Shown: piece after piece, positions 7,842 to 15,294 of the stretch
Numbering within the stretch: the stretch's first letter is position 1
Layout of the letters: every line of letters starts with the position of its first letter
NCBI GenBank assembly: GCA_038230595.1
Contig: JBBRMY010000022.1
Span: 1 to 25,537, forward strand
Length of the DNA: 25,537 bases
Reading direction: 5' to 3'
DNA from: JBBRMY01 sp038230595
GTDB taxonomy: Bacteria; Bacteroidota; Ignavibacteria; Tepidaquicellales; Tepidaquicellaceae
Program-made: the position numbers and the translations under genes
Notes under the pieces: generated by a model
What the model saw: the letters and a program-made list of their open reading frames with translations, nothing else
Database searches by the model: none
What the model was told of the DNA's origin: nothing

Positions 7842-9272
7842 ATGGCTAAAATATTAAAAAGCACAATTCTTCTGTTTTCTTTCTTTGTACTTTTTGTTTC
7901 GTTTGCTCATGCACAAGACAATCTGGAAAAAGGTAAAAATGAGATCAAGAATGGCAATTACGTGGGAGCGCTTCCTTATATGAAAAGTGCTGCTGCGAGT
8001 GATAACAGTTACGATGCTAATTATTTCTATGCTCTGGCATTATTTAATACAGGTTCAGTAGCAGAAGCTGAAAGCTATTTGAATAAAGCTCTCGCTAAAG
8101 ATGATGAGGGTGTACTTGCTTTAAAAACATTCGGAGATATATACTCTTCAAAGAAGCAATATGACAAAGCAGATACCTATTATAAAAAAGCAATTAAGCT
8201 CGATGCTCAGAATATTGACCTTCTGATCTCTGAGGCAAACAACTTTACAGTAGCCGGAAAGATCGATGATGCTATTAAAGCTCTTACCCTCGCTACCACT
8301 ATCAGCAAAGAGTCTGCAAATGTTTACTCAGGATTAGGTAATGCATATTATACGAGAAGATCTTACAGCGCTGCAATTGAATATTATAACAAAGCTCTGG
8401 CACTGGATAAGAATAATGCATTTGCTCATTATGGATTGGGAAATACTTACTTCAGACAGAAGAAATATACTGATGCATTAAAAGAATATACTGCTTCTAC
8501 AAAAGCTAATCCAAATTTTGCTGAAGGTTATCTAGAAGCGGGAAGACTCTTGTATTTTAATGAGAATTACGGTTCCGCACTGGAGTCATTTGAAAAATAT
8601 GCACAATTAAAGCCGGGCTCTACTGAAGGCGAATCATATATTGGAAAAGTATATTTTGCGCAAGGGAAAATAGACCAGGCACTTGCTAAGCTTGAAGATG
8701 TTGTAAGTAAAGAGCCAAATTCAAACTCTGCAAATAAATATCTGGCTTACATATACATTGGTAAAAAAGATAATTCAAAAGCTCTTTCATACTTTCAGAA
8801 AGTACCTGAAGACGTTCTTGAAGTTGAAGACTTGCTTCAATACGCAAAGCTTTATAATGTAGCAGGAGATTCAGTAATGGCATTTAGTTACTATGACAAA
8901 GCTCTGAAGCTTGATAATACAGATGAAATGATCTATTATGAAATGGCTAAAGCTTATTACAGCAAAAAGAATTATGATATGGCAATTGAGAATTTCCAGA
9001 AATCTATTGATATGGGAATTTCAAATCTTGGTGCTTATTTAGGTGAAGGTGTTTCTTATTATGAAGAAGGGAAATATGACAAAGCTTTAGAACAATTCCA
9101 CAAAATGGAGGAGATAGATCCGAAATATACTCTTTCTTATTTCTATGAGGGAATGGTTGCCCTTAAGCAAAACAGAAAAGATGATGCTATTAAATTCTTC
9201 CAGAAAGTACTTGAAATAGAACCGGATAATTCTGATGCAAAAGATATTTTAAAGCAGCTTCAATCAAAATAA
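7842..9272 (+). CDS. Periplasmic tetratricopeptide repeat (TPR) protein
   Basis: 476-aa secreted or periplasmic protein. A signal peptide (~1-24, cleavage after AHA) is followed almost entirely by TPR units, roughly eleven to twelve, with the recurring pattern of aromatic, Gly/Ala and Pro positions (for example YSAAIEYYNKALALDKNNA and YDMAIENFQKSIDM). Such solenoids act as protein-binding scaffolds. It is the last gene of the TonB / small membrane / PstS-like cluster, starting 17 bases after the previous stop, and a strong terminator follows it. I infer a scaffold role in an envelope complex with the cluster products, not an enzyme. Confidence 0.88.
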   Translation: MAKILKSTILLFSFFVLFVSFAHAQDNLEKGKNEIKNGNYVGALPYMKSAAASDNSYDANYFYALALFNTGSVAEAESYLNKALAKDDEGVLALKTFGDIYSSKKQYDKADTYYKKAIKLDAQNIDLLISEANNFTVAGKIDDAIKALTLATTISKESANVYSGLGNAYYTRRSYSAAIEYYNKALALDKNNAFAHYGLGNTYFRQKKYTDALKEYTASTKANPNFAEGYLEAGRLLYFNENYGSALESFEKYAQLKPGSTEGESYIGKVYFAQGKIDQALAKLEDVVSKEPNSNSANKYLAYIYIGKKDNSKALSYFQKVPEDVLEVEDLLQYAKLYNVAGDSVMAFSYYDKALKLDNTDEMIYYEMAKAYYSKKNYDMAIENFQKSIDMGISNLGAYLGEGVSYYEEGKYDKALEQFHKMEEIDPKYTLSYFYEGMVALKQNRKDDAIKFFQKVLEIEPDNSDAKDILKQLQSK

Positions 9273-9297
9273 AATAAAGCAATTTTGAATTATATTT

Positions 9298-9330
9298 AAA
9301 AAGACGATCCAAACGGATCGTCTTTTTTTT
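9298..9330 (+). terminator. Intrinsic terminator after the tonB-TPR cluster
   Basis: Perfect 8-bp GC-containing stem GACGATCC / GGATCGTC with an AAAC loop, preceded by AAAAA and followed by eight T residues (9323-9330). It is placed 26 bases after the TPR stop codon, as expected for the end of that operon. Confidence 0.92.
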
Positions 9331-9390
9331 ATAACTAATTAAGTATTTGTACAGACTCGCCACTGCACGTGCCAGGCTTCTGAGAAATAA

Positions 9391-9420
9391 TTGTAGGGGC
9401 AGACCTATGTGTCTGCCCGA
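9391..9420. repeat. Hairpin-forming repeat-like element (GGGCAGAC / GTCTGCCC)
   Basis: Perfect 8-bp inverted repeat (9397-9404 with 9411-9418), six-base loop, flanked by TTGTAG and GATTT. It lies in a patch richer in GC than its surroundings (about 9350-9475), which also contains the palindrome GCACGTGC at 9365-9372. It is not followed by a T run, so it is not an ordinary terminator. The form resembles dispersed REP-like palindromes seen in intergenic DNA, but only one copy is present here, so repetitiveness is unproven. Confidence 0.45.
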
Positions 9421-9549
9421 TTTAAACGTATCTGTCTAACCATTCGACCCTCGGTCCCAATCCCCTGATAAGAAGCATAATCTAATAACCCCTTTTAGAA
9501 TTTTATCTTAAAATTATAATTAATAAATTACATTTAAATATCATAGAAC

Positions 9550-10938
9550 TTGGAAAATATTGTAAAATATATTGATACAAATAAGCAAAACTATATAGAA
9601 GAGCTTAAAGTATTTCTCGCGATCCCATCTATCAGCACCAGTCCTGAAAATAAAAAAGATATAATAACCTGCGCAAATTATGTCAAGGATCAGATGTGCA
9701 AGATAGGTCTTGAAAATGTGAAAGTGTTTGAAACCAAGGGTCATCCTATCGTTTATGGCGACTGGCTTAATGCCGGTGATGATAAGCCTACAGTTCTGAT
9801 CTATGGTCATTATGATGTTCAGCCTGTTGATCCGATTGAACTATGGACTAACCCTCCTTTTGAAGCAACAGTCTCCGGTGATAATATTTTTGCACGTGGC
9901 TCAGTGGATGATAAAGGACAGGTATTTATACATTTCAAAAGCATTCAGGCGCACCTTGAAAATAATAAAAAACTCCCGATCAATATAAAAGTAATAATTG
10001 AAGGTGAAGAGGAAATTGGAAGCGAAAATTTAGAGCCATTTCTTTCTACAAATAAAGATCTTTTGAAATGTGATTTTGTAGTCGTCTCTGATACTGCAAT
10101 GTATGATTATGATATGCCTTCGATCTGTTACGGACTAAGAGGACTGGCTTATATGGAAGTTGAAGTTGTTGGACCTAACCGTGACCTGCATTCAGGTTCT
10201 TTTGGAGGAGCAGTTGATAATCCGATAAATGCCCTAGCTCATATTATTTCGAAATTGAAAGATGATAAAGGTAAAATATTAATTGATGGATTTTATGATG
10301 ATGTAAGAGAATTGACTTCAAAAGAAAAAGAAGAATTCAAAAAGCTTCCATTTGATGTTGAAAGATATAAAAAGGGACTAGATGTAGGTGATATATTCGG
10401 TGAAAAAGGTTTTTCCACATTAGAAAGAACCTGGGCACGACCTACTTTGGACTGTAATGGAATATGGGGTGGCTTTCAGGGTGAAGGAGCAAAAACTGTT
10501 CTTCCGTCAAAGGCAGGTGCAAAAATATCAATGAGACTTGTTCCTGATCAGGATCCTGCAAAGATCGAAAAGTTATTTACTGATTATATAATGAAGGTAA
10601 CCCCGCTGACTGTTAAAGTTAAAGTAACAGCCCAGCATAATGGTAAGCCTGCAATTACTCCGATAGATTCTCCTGCGGTAGCAGCTGCAGTGATAGCTTT
10701 AAAAAAGGGATTTGGAGTTGAGCCTGTATTTATGAGAGAAGGTGGCTCTATTCCGATAGTTAATACTTTTCAGACATTATTGAATGCGCCAACTTTGTTA
10801 ATTGGCTTTGGTCTTCCGGATGAAAATGCACATTCACCTGACGAGCATTTAAACTTACATAATTTTCAAAGAGGCATATTGAGCGTTGCTCATTTTTTTA
10901 ATGAACTTTCAAATATAAAATATAATGGCAAAAACTAA
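9550..10938 (+). CDS. M20 family metallopeptidase (dipeptidase)
   Basis: Zinc-dependent exopeptidase or dipeptidase of the M20 family (462 aa), probably cytoplasmic because no signal peptide is present. Metal and catalytic motifs are in order: H87 in YGHYDVQP with D89 two residues on, D120 in RGSVDDKGQ, the general base region EGEEEIGS at 151-158, and a late histidine in NAHSPDEHL. The sequence GHYDVQPVDP followed by ELWTNPPFEATV is typical of the CNDP/PepV-like dipeptidase branch. The start is TTG; the first in-frame Met codon occurs well inside the domain. Its last 14 bases overlap the following DUF3098 gene. Confidence 0.92.
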   Translation: MENIVKYIDTNKQNYIEELKVFLAIPSISTSPENKKDIITCANYVKDQMCKIGLENVKVFETKGHPIVYGDWLNAGDDKPTVLIYGHYDVQPVDPIELWTNPPFEATVSGDNIFARGSVDDKGQVFIHFKSIQAHLENNKKLPINIKVIIEGEEEIGSENLEPFLSTNKDLLKCDFVVVSDTAMYDYDMPSICYGLRGLAYMEVEVVGPNRDLHSGSFGGAVDNPINALAHIISKLKDDKGKILIDGFYDDVRELTSKEKEEFKKLPFDVERYKKGLDVGDIFGEKGFSTLERTWARPTLDCNGIWGGFQGEGAKTVLPSKAGAKISMRLVPDQDPAKIEKLFTDYIMKVTPLTVKVKVTAQHNGKPAITPIDSPAVAAAVIALKKGFGVEPVFMREGGSIPIVNTFQTLLNAPTLLIGFGLPDENAHSPDEHLNLHNFQRGILSVAHFFNELSNIKYNGKN

Positions 10939-11266
10939 GCAGCAAAATCTGGCTAATTTAAAAAATAAAAAACAAAAAGCAGATCATCTTCATATTGCTT
11001 TGACTACAAAGAATTATATGATAATCGGAATAGGTCTTGCAATAATAATTGTTGGATATATCTTAATGGCTCCGAATTCAGTTGATGGATTTTTACCAAC
11101 AATTGTAGCACCGATTTTTTTGGTTATCGGATATTGCGTGGTAATTCCAATTGGGATATTATATAAGGATAATACTGAAAAAGAGTTAGTTGCTTCTTCA
11201 GATGCGCCTGCGAATGCTTATAAAGCTCCTCAGAATGTAACTTCAAATGTTAAAGTTTCGAGTTAA
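10925..11266 (+). CDS. DUF3098 family membrane protein
   Basis: 113-aa protein with a basic N-terminus, two membrane helices (~31-48 and ~57-80) and a short hydrophilic tail. The segment TKNYMIIGIGLAIIIVGYILM is the recognisable DUF3098 signature. Members occur mainly in Bacteroidetes and relatives and have no known function. The gene overlaps the peptidase gene by 14 bases in another frame, implying coupled expression. The call rests on the signature and topology. Confidence 0.65.
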   Translation: MAKTKQQNLANLKNKKQKADHLHIALTTKNYMIIGIGLAIIIVGYILMAPNSVDGFLPTIVAPIFLVIGYCVVIPIGILYKDNTEKELVASSDAPANAYKAPQNVTSNVKVSS

Positions 11267-11284
11267 CTTTCCGATCTTATCTTA

Positions 11285-11324
11285 AATAAGAGACACACTA
11301 ATGTTTGTGTCTCTTATTATTTTA
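11285..11324 (+). terminator. Terminator hairpin after the DUF3098 gene
   Basis: A 12-bp perfect stem AATAAGAGACAC / GTGTCTCTTATT (11285-11296 and 11307-11318), extendable by one A-T pair, with a short loop, is followed by ATTATTTTAC. The T tract is imperfect, but the stem strength and its position 18 bases after the stop support a terminator. Confidence 0.75.
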
Positions 11325-11383
11325 CTTCTCCACGTATTTCATTCTATTTTCATTGATTATCTGTTAAACTAATATGATATTGC

Positions 11384-11417
11384 TTTGTAGCAAAAATCAT
11401 TCCTTTTTCTATATTTT
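11384..11417 (+). promoter_or_regulatory. Weak promoter candidate upstream of dprA
   Basis: TTTG (11384-11387) and TATATTTT (11410-11417) are separated by 22 bases. This fits the Bacteroidetes -33/-7 layout except that the final G of TAnnTTTG is T. It lies 30 bases before the dprA start, just after a terminator, where a promoter is expected. Confidence 0.22.
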
Positions 11418-11446
11418 ATTAGGGTAATAAATAATACTTTTAGCCA

Positions 11447-12562
11447 TTGGGTTTAGAAAGCACTAAAAATATCTGGATATTAAAACAGATTGAGGGTTTA
11501 GGAAATACCCGAATCAGGCAGTTGATATCTCATTTCGGTTCTGCTGAAAGCATTTTTGAAAAAGAATTCAGAGAGCTTGTCGAAATTGAAAAGTTCAATA
11601 AAAAGCTTGCAAGCAGCATAATATCTGCCAGAGATAACTATTCTGAGTATGAAAATAAGTTTTCAGAGCTATTAGAAGTTTGTAATAATAAAAGTATTAA
11701 TTTATCTGTTTTCACAGATGAAGATTATCCTTCAAACCTGAAGGAAATTTATGATGCTCCTGTTCTTTTATATTACATCGGAAAGCTGGAAAGATCAGAC
11801 AGGTATAGCATTGGAATTGTAGGCGGCAGAGGACCAACTGAATACGGCATTCTTATGTGCCAGAAATTTACTAATGATCTTTGTGATGCAGGAATACCCG
11901 TAATAAGCGGCATGGCAAAAGGTATTGATGCAATATGCCATTACGAAGCATGCAAAAGAGAATCTCTCAACTATGCAATACTTGGTTCAGGTGTAGATGT
12001 GATCTATCCTCCGGATAATTCTAAGTTATACCATAAGATAATTGAAACAGGTGCTGTTATTTCTGAATATCCTGTGGGTTCAAAGGCAATTCCGGAAAAT
12101 TTTCCGGCAAGGAACAGAATAATTAGCGGAATTTCAATTGGTACTTTAATTGTTGAATGCGGTATAAAAAGTGGTGCTTTAATTACAGCTACTTTTGCCT
12201 TAGAACAGAATAAAGAAGTTTTTGCTGTCCCCGGAAATATTAATTCAAGATTATCCGGAGGAACAAATAACCTGATTAAAAAAGGACAAGCCAAGCTGGT
12301 AACATCGGTTGATGATATATTGGAAGAATTGAAAGCAAAGCTTGATGGAAATATATCTCAGACTAGATCTGAATCACAAAAAGATGAATTGAATATTTTT
12401 GAGCAGCAGATATTTGATCTTCTTTCTAATGACCCGATTCATATTGATATTATAAATGAGAAAACAGAGTTAAGTATTTCACAATGCCTTTTTCATTTGC
12501 TGAACCTTGAATTTAAAGGTGCAATAAAGCAGTATCCCGGTAAGTATTTTATAAAGATTTAA
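11447..12562 (+). CDS. dprA: DNA-processing protein DprA (DNA uptake / RecA loader)
   Basis: Binds incoming single-stranded DNA and loads RecA during natural transformation; the family also exists in non-competent species. The 371-aa protein has an N-terminal helix-hairpin region (IEGLGNTRIRQLISHFGSAESIF), then the Rossmann-like DprA core: SIGIVGGRGPTEYG (~121-134), SGMAKGIDAICH (~154-165), GSGVDVIYPPDN (~180-191), FPARNRIISGIS (~219-230) and the KSGALITATFALEQ / VFAVPGN region. A winged-helix-like C-terminal domain covers ~310-371. The canonical VG(S/T)R motif reads VGGR. The start is TTG. The following DUF3109 gene begins 4 bases after the stop, so the two are cotranscribed. No com genes are in the window. 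Confidence 0.93.
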   Translation: MGLESTKNIWILKQIEGLGNTRIRQLISHFGSAESIFEKEFRELVEIEKFNKKLASSIISARDNYSEYENKFSELLEVCNNKSINLSVFTDEDYPSNLKEIYDAPVLLYYIGKLERSDRYSIGIVGGRGPTEYGILMCQKFTNDLCDAGIPVISGMAKGIDAICHYEACKRESLNYAILGSGVDVIYPPDNSKLYHKIIETGAVISEYPVGSKAIPENFPARNRIISGISIGTLIVECGIKSGALITATFALEQNKEVFAVPGNINSRLSGGTNNLIKKGQAKLVTSVDDILEELKAKLDGNISQTRSESQKDELNIFEQQIFDLLSNDPIHIDIINEKTELSISQCLFHLLNLEFKGAIKQYPGKYFIKI

Positions 12563-12566
12563 ATTA

Positions 12567-13130
12567 ATGGTAGACCTTAATAAATATATAATTGACGATA
12601 GGATCTTTTCAGTAAAATTCTCATGCGATCTTATAAAGTGCAAAGGTGCCTGCTGTACACTTGAAGGAACAGATGGAGCTCCGATTATGGAATCCGAATT
12701 AAAAGATATAAAGCGTTCGATAAGTTCTGCTAAAAAGTATCTGTCGCAGCGAAATATAGATGTAATTGACAGCGAAGGCTTCTTTGTAAAAGAGGGTGAA
12801 AAATATTCACTGAATAATGTTGACGATAATGACTGTGTATTCTCATTCTTCGATAAAGATAAAATTGCAAGATGCAGCTTTCAGACAGCTTACTGGAAAA
12901 AGGAAAATGACTGGATAAAGCCGTCATCATGTCATCTTTTTCCTATAAGAGTCACAGGAAAGAAAAGGAATGTACTTAGATATGAAGAATTTTACGAATG
13001 TAGTGATGCGCTGAATAAAGGTGAAGTCGAAGATATTTCAGTTTTTGAATTTTTAAAAGAACCAATCATACGTGAATTCGGAAAAGAGTTTTATAATAAT
13101 GCTAAAGAGAAATTCTTAGAAAAAGCTTAA
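12567..13130 (+). CDS. DUF3109 family cysteine-rich protein
   Basis: 187-aa soluble protein of the DUF3109 family, common in Bacteroidetes and relatives and without proven function. The N-terminal VKFSCDLIKCKGACC followed by EGTDGAPI is the family signature. It has eight cysteines: C20, C25, C29, C30, C90, C103, C122 and C145. Their clustering (Cx4Cx3CC, then four dispersed) suggests a metal or Fe-S site, as proposed for related CxxxCC-type families; that is inference. It lies between dprA (4-base gap) and rpoN (6-base gap), so it belongs to the same operon. Confidence 0.85.
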   Translation: MVDLNKYIIDDRIFSVKFSCDLIKCKGACCTLEGTDGAPIMESELKDIKRSISSAKKYLSQRNIDVIDSEGFFVKEGEKYSLNNVDDNDCVFSFFDKDKIARCSFQTAYWKKENDWIKPSSCHLFPIRVTGKKRNVLRYEEFYECSDALNKGEVEDISVFEFLKEPIIREFGKEFYNNAKEKFLEKA

Positions 13131-13136
13131 TACAAT

Positions 13137-14690
13137 TTGCAGAAATTATCCCAAAATTTAAGTCAGCAGCAAAAGCTATTTCCTAAGGTAATACTTAACC
13201 AAAGCGTGCTTGCTATTCCGACACTTGCTCTTGAAACAATGATAAAGCAGGAATTGGAAGATAATGTATTGCTTGAAGAAGGGGAGACAGATGATATTGA
13301 AGAGATTGAAGAGCAGGAAGGCAATGAAATGGAATCCGTCTCTGAAACTAATGAAGTCAGTACTAAAGAAGCAGCCTCATCTGCTGATGAACATATTAAC
13401 GAACCGGTTACGTCTGAACCGGTTGAAGAGTCAAAGTTAGACAAGAATGAAGAATTTGATTGGAATGATTACTTTGATGCAGAACAATATGATTATGATT
13501 CGACATCCAGTACTAATTCCTCTCAGGGAGAAAGCTATGAGTTTGACAATTCTACAATAAAATCCTCATCATTTTTAACTGAAAGTCTTTTACTTCAGTT
13601 GCACCTCTTTGCCTCAACTGATAAGCAAAGATATATAGGCGAAGAAATTCTCGGATCATTGAACTCTGAAGGATATTTAACGTGTAATACTGAAGACATC
13701 TTAGCAGATATAAATGAAAGAAAATCTGAAACTCAGTTTGCTGAAGATCAATTTACAATTCTGGAAATAAATGCCGTTCTTAAAAATCTTCAGAACAATC
13801 TGGAACCCGCAGGTATTGGAGCAAGAAATCTCCAGGAATGTCTGGCTCTTCAGCTGGACAGAATGCCTATTGATCCATCTCTTCAAAGACTTTGCAATAT
13901 TGTTATAAATAAATATTTCGAGGAGCTAAGGCTAAAGAGCTATGAAAAAATAAGCAAAGAGTTGAAAATTAACATGGAGAAGGTCAATAAGATCTTCGAG
14001 ATCATTCAAAAGCTCAATCCAAAGCCGGGTCTTGCTGAAAGCGGTGAGATAGAAAGTTATATATACCCGGATCTGATAGTCACTCAGGTCGAAGACGAAT
14101 TTGAGATATATCTTAATGAGAAAAGCGTTCCTTCTATAAGAATTAACCGCGCTTACCGAAATATGTACATGGATAAGGGAAGTGGTATCGATAAAACCAC
14201 TAAGGATTTTCTGACTTCTAATTTTAACCGTGCAAAGTGGTTTATTGATGCTATAAATTCCCGCCGGGATACATTATGCAAAGTAATGAGGTCTATTCTG
14301 AACAGGCAATATATTTTCTTTCAGAATAAAGGACATGGATTAAGCCCAATGATAGAGAAAGAAGTCGCAGAAGATATACGGATGGATGTATCAACAGTGA
14401 GTAGGGCAACAAAAGGAAAATACGTTCAGACCGATTTCGGAATTTACCCTCTCAGGTATTTTTTCAGCAATTCCATTTCCAGTGAAGATGGAACTGATGT
14501 TTCTTCAAGATCCGTTAAAGAAAAACTGAAGGAAATTATAGAAAATGAAAATCATGAGTTTCCTTTCACAGATGAAGATTTAACGGAAGAAATGAATAAA
14601 GCGGGATTTAAAATAGCCCGAAGAACTGTTACTAAATATAGGGAGGGCATGAACATTGCTAAAGCCCGACTCAGACGCAAACTACTTTAA
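13137..14690 (+). CDS. rpoN: RNA polymerase sigma-54 factor
   Basis: Alternative sigma factor that needs an AAA+ activator to open promoters of the -24/-12 class. The 517-aa protein has all regions: activator-contact region I (QNLSQQQKLFPKVILNQSVL..), a long acidic linker (~45-140) with many Glu, Ser and Asp, the core-binding domain, the HTH (VAEDIRMDVSTVSRATKGKYVQT) and the diagnostic RpoN box ARRTVTKYRE at 494-503. The family consensus is ARRTVAKYRE, so only one residue differs. The start is TTG, 6 bases after the DUF3109 stop. No activator gene is visible here. The acidic linker is long for the family. Confidence 0.97.
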   Translation: MQKLSQNLSQQQKLFPKVILNQSVLAIPTLALETMIKQELEDNVLLEEGETDDIEEIEEQEGNEMESVSETNEVSTKEAASSADEHINEPVTSEPVEESKLDKNEEFDWNDYFDAEQYDYDSTSSTNSSQGESYEFDNSTIKSSSFLTESLLLQLHLFASTDKQRYIGEEILGSLNSEGYLTCNTEDILADINERKSETQFAEDQFTILEINAVLKNLQNNLEPAGIGARNLQECLALQLDRMPIDPSLQRLCNIVINKYFEELRLKSYEKISKELKINMEKVNKIFEIIQKLNPKPGLAESGEIESYIYPDLIVTQVEDEFEIYLNEKSVPSIRINRAYRNMYMDKGSGIDKTTKDFLTSNFNRAKWFIDAINSRRDTLCKVMRSILNRQYIFFQNKGHGLSPMIEKEVAEDIRMDVSTVSRATKGKYVQTDFGIYPLRYFFSNSISSEDGTDVSSRSVKEKLKEIIENENHEFPFTDEDLTEEMNKAGFKIARRTVTKYREGMNIAKARLRRKLL

Positions 14691-14711
14691 AAATAAAAAT
14701 TAATTAATTAC

Positions 14712-15287
14712 TTGGAAAACACTGAAAATTCTGATAAATCCGAAGGTTTAAAAATTAGAAGTACCACAGTAATAGGGCTTATCCGAAACGGAAAAGCTGT
14801 GATAGGAAGTGACGGACAGGTCACATTGGGCAATACTGTAATGAAGCACACTACAAAAAAGGTAAGGAAGATCTTTAATGGTACAGTCCTTGCCGGATTT
14901 GCCGGATCAACTTCCGATGCCTTTACCCTTTTTGAAAAATTTGAGTCCAAATTAGATGAATATAAGGGAAATTTATCACGGGCTGCTGTTGAGCTTGCTA
15001 AAGACTGGAGAAACGATAAATATTTAAGAAGACTTGAAGCTCTTTTAGCTGTTGTCAGTAAGGATAAATGTCTGATAATTTCAGGTACAGGAGATATAAT
15101 AGAGCCCGATGATGGTATTGTTGCAATAGGCTCAGGAGGTCCATACGCCTACGCTGCAGCCAGAGTTTTGCTTAAGTATACAAAGTTATCAGCAAAAGAA
15201 ATTGTAACAGAATCATTGAACCAGGCAGCAGATATATGTATTTATACTAATAGAAATATTTCAATCGAAGAGATCGATTCAAAATAA
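14712..15287 (+). CDS. hslV: HslV peptidase subunit of the HslVU (ClpQY) protease
   Basis: N-terminal-nucleophile protease that degrades unfolded proteins fed in by HslU. The mature enzyme should begin at T18 within KIRSTTVIGLIRNGKAVIG; the 17 residues before it would be removed as a propeptide, longer than the single Met of the E. coli protein. Other family motifs are GSDGQVTLGNTVMKHTTKKVRK and VAIGSGGPYAYAAA. The length of 191 aa is normal once the extension is allowed for. The start is TTG, 21 bases after rpoN; hslU follows after 7 bases. Both subunits are present and adjacent, so the complex should be functional. Confidence 0.95.
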   Translation: MENTENSDKSEGLKIRSTTVIGLIRNGKAVIGSDGQVTLGNTVMKHTTKKVRKIFNGTVLAGFAGSTSDAFTLFEKFESKLDEYKGNLSRAAVELAKDWRNDKYLRRLEALLAVVSKDKCLIISGTGDIIEPDDGIVAIGSGGPYAYAAARVLLKYTKLSAKEIVTESLNQAADICIYTNRNISIEEIDSK

Positions 15288-15294
15288 AAACGAA

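Noticed and set aside
8686..8883. 65-aa and similar short open frames antisense to TPR, dgt and other genes
   Set aside because: They overlap conserved coding sequence of the + strand completely and have no recognisable features.
9350..9380. Possible sigma-54 promoter (TGGCACG on the - strand within the GC-richer patch)
   Set aside because: After TGGCACG the -12 part reads GTGG rather than TTGC at the right spacing, and no - strand gene follows. Seems a chance part of the repeat-like patch.
13163..13444. 93-aa open frame antisense to rpoN, rich in Ser
   Set aside because: It mirrors the acidic GAA-rich linker of rpoN on the other strand; such composition produces long antisense open frames. 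No domain, no start context.
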